DNA of 64,000 bases from Tenacibaculum sp. SG-28 (lineage in GTDB: Bacteria; Bacteroidota; Bacteroidia; Flavobacteriales; Flavobacteriaceae): contig NZ_MQVY01000001.1 in NCBI RefSeq assembly GCF_002954385.1, positions 100,892 to 164,891 on the forward strand, written 5' to 3'. Under the pieces are notes generated by a model. The model saw only the letters and a program-made list of their open reading frames with translations. It had not been told where the DNA came from and did not search any database. Each line of letters opens with the position of its first letter. The stretch's first letter is position 1. Position numbers and translations under genes: made by a program. Below, in pieces: positions 62,896 to 64,000 of the stretch.

Positions 62896-63840
62896 ATGAT
62901 GTTTAACTGGTCTAAGCTTTCTATAAACCAACCTGTATTTTTACCGCTTTTACAAGAAAAAAATGTGTCGTTATTTGTGAAGAGGGAAGATAAAATACAC
63001 CCCCATATTTCTGGAAATAAATTCAGAAAATTAAAGTACAATATAGCAGAGGCTCAAGAGCAAAATAAAAATGTCATTCTTACTTTTGGGGGTGCATACT
63101 CCAATCATATTGCAGCCACAGCTGCTTTTGGTAAATTAGCAGGTATACAAACCATTGGAGTTATTCGAGGAGAAGAGTTGGGATTAGATTTAGAGAGAAC
63201 GCTACAGAAAAATAGTACCCTAGCTTTGGCGTGTAAAAACGGAATGCACTTGACCTTTATTTCTCGTACTTGTTATCGTAATAAAACTGCTACCTCTTTC
63301 TTAAAATCCTTATCCGATAGGTTTGGAGATTTTTATGTGATTCCGGAAGGTGGTACAAATGCATTAGCAGTTAAAGGTTGTGAGGAGATACTTTCGACAG
63401 ACGATTCAAAATTCGATTATATTTGTACTGCAGTTGGAACAGGAGGCACCATTGCTGGTCTTATAAACGCAAAAACTACATCACAAAAAATACTTGGTTT
63501 TCCTGCATTAAAGGGCGATTTTTTAGCAAATGAAATTTTAGATTTCGTGCCAAACCAAGATGGATGGTCTTTAGAAAATACGTATCATTTTGGTGGCTAT
63601 GGTAAAGTATCTGAAGAATTGATTACATTTATAAATAATTTTTTTAGAGAAACCAGCATTTTATTAGATCCGATTTATACGGGAAAGATGATGTATGGCG
63701 TTATAGATTTGATTAAAAAAGATTATTTTCCGAAAGGGAGTAAAATCCTGGCTATTCATACCGGTGGCCTACAGGGCATAGCCGGAATTAATACAAAACT
63801 GCAAAAGAGAAATTTGCCCTTAATAATTAAAGAATTATAA
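62896..63840 (+). CDS. PLP-dependent 1-aminocyclopropane-1-carboxylate deaminase / D-cysteine desulfhydrase-family enzyme
   Basis: A 314-residue fold-type II PLP enzyme. The PLP lysine lies in ISGNKFRKLKYN near residue 41, followed by FGGAYSNHIAATAAFGKLAG, VIPEGGTNALAVKGCEEIL and the phosphate-binding AVGTGGTIAGLI near residue 185. The family includes ACC deaminase and D-cysteine desulfhydrase; the catalytic pattern does not separate them by eye. It starts 7 bases after the ABC-F gene and is probably co-transcribed. The next gene, a lipoprotein, begins 4 bases after its stop. Confidence 0.88.
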   Translation: MMFNWSKLSINQPVFLPLLQEKNVSLFVKREDKIHPHISGNKFRKLKYNIAEAQEQNKNVILTFGGAYSNHIAATAAFGKLAGIQTIGVIRGEELGLDLERTLQKNSTLALACKNGMHLTFISRTCYRNKTATSFLKSLSDRFGDFYVIPEGGTNALAVKGCEEILSTDDSKFDYICTAVGTGGTIAGLINAKTTSQKILGFPALKGDFLANEILDFVPNQDGWSLENTYHFGGYGKVSEELITFINNFFRETSILLDPIYTGKMMYGVIDLIKKDYFPKGSKILAIHTGGLQGIAGINTKLQKRNLPLIIKEL

Positions 63841-63844
63841 TCGT

Positions 63845-64000
63845 ATGAATATTAAAATATGTAGTGTCCTTTTGGTGGTTTTATATTTTTTCACAAGTTG
63901 TGGATCTTCTAAAAAAGTAACATCTACTGCGACAAGTAAAGTTACGGTAGTGGATACGGCCTCCAGATCTTCCGAGGTACCAACAGTGAAGCAAGTGGTT
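63845..64000 (+). CDS. Lipoprotein gene, truncated by the window edge
   Basis: The open frame from ATG 63845 continues to the end of the window. The 52 visible residues begin MNIKICSVLLVVLYFFTSC, a lipoprotein signal with the lipid cysteine at about residue 19, followed by a Ser/Thr/Val-rich linker (GSSKKVTSTATSK). The functional domain lies beyond the window, so no family is claimed. A peptidoglycan-acting domain would be common for such linkers but is only a guess. Confidence 0.7.
   Translation, partial: MNIKICSVLLVVLYFFTSCGSSKKVTSTATSKVTVVDTASRSSEVPTVKQVV

Overview
The window is a stretch of chromosome from a member of the Bacteroidota, almost certainly a marine-type Flavobacteriaceae. 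The evidence is the gldK-gldL-gldM-gldN type IX secretion operon, a large secreted metalloprotease with a type A T9SS sorting tail, flavobacterial housekeeping synteny (miaB, a sigma-54 activator, lptE, a TPR-like protein, secG, groES, groEL), AT-rich composition with very AT-rich gaps, and repeated promoters of the Bacteroidota kind (TTG, 19-22 bp, TAnnTTTG). I see no prophage, insertion sequence, CRISPR array or defence island. Nearly everything is core genome.

Layout. 0.1-8 kb: a small secreted protein, the T9SS metalloprotease, lipB, a YceI lipoprotein and a compact minus-strand cluster tcdA-tatD-dtd-rsgA. 8-12.2 kb: an aromatic amino acid operon, read on the minus strand as pheA, aminotransferase, tyrA, DAHP synthase/chorismate mutase, preceded by a Phe/Tyr-rich leader peptide and an attenuator. 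12-17.4 kb: a DUF255 lipoprotein, a choloylglycine-hydrolase-type enzyme, two identical tRNA-Asp genes, a DUF58 protein and thioredoxin. 17.5-20.3 kb: metK behind a SAM-II-like leader, then a Na+/H+ antiporter. 20.4-31.7 kb: minus-strand prenyl synthase, rlmN, queA, aroA, a MazG-like protein, a VOC protein, an MFS transporter with a structured leader ending in a terminator, a cyclase, hemW, ruvC and ade. 31.8-44.2 kb: pckA, a saccharopine-dehydrogenase-like protein, trmN6, mnmD, ilvE, a Kir-type potassium channel, tag and sppA. 44.3-50.8 kb: groEL/groES, secG, lptE, sigma-54 activator, miaB. 51-64 kb (mostly plus): topA, a degenerate arginase-fold protein, gldKLMN, an FAD oxidoreductase, an ABC-F ATPase, an ACC-deaminase-like enzyme and the start of a lipoprotein cut by the window edge.

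The most interesting content is regulatory RNA. The pheA leader encodes a 26-residue peptide with FYFYFYFF, followed by alternative antiterminator and terminator pairings; metK has a leader resembling the SAM-II aptamer; and the MFS gene has a promoter, a long hairpin and a terminator ahead of its start codon.

A strong technical signal runs through the window: twelve genes, including the essential groEL, aroA, ruvC, metabolic pckA and the tRNA modifier miaB, are broken by small deletions, mostly one base lost from an A/T homopolymer. This fits uncorrected homopolymer errors in the assembly much better than gene decay, so I annotate these loci as single genes and mark the breaks.
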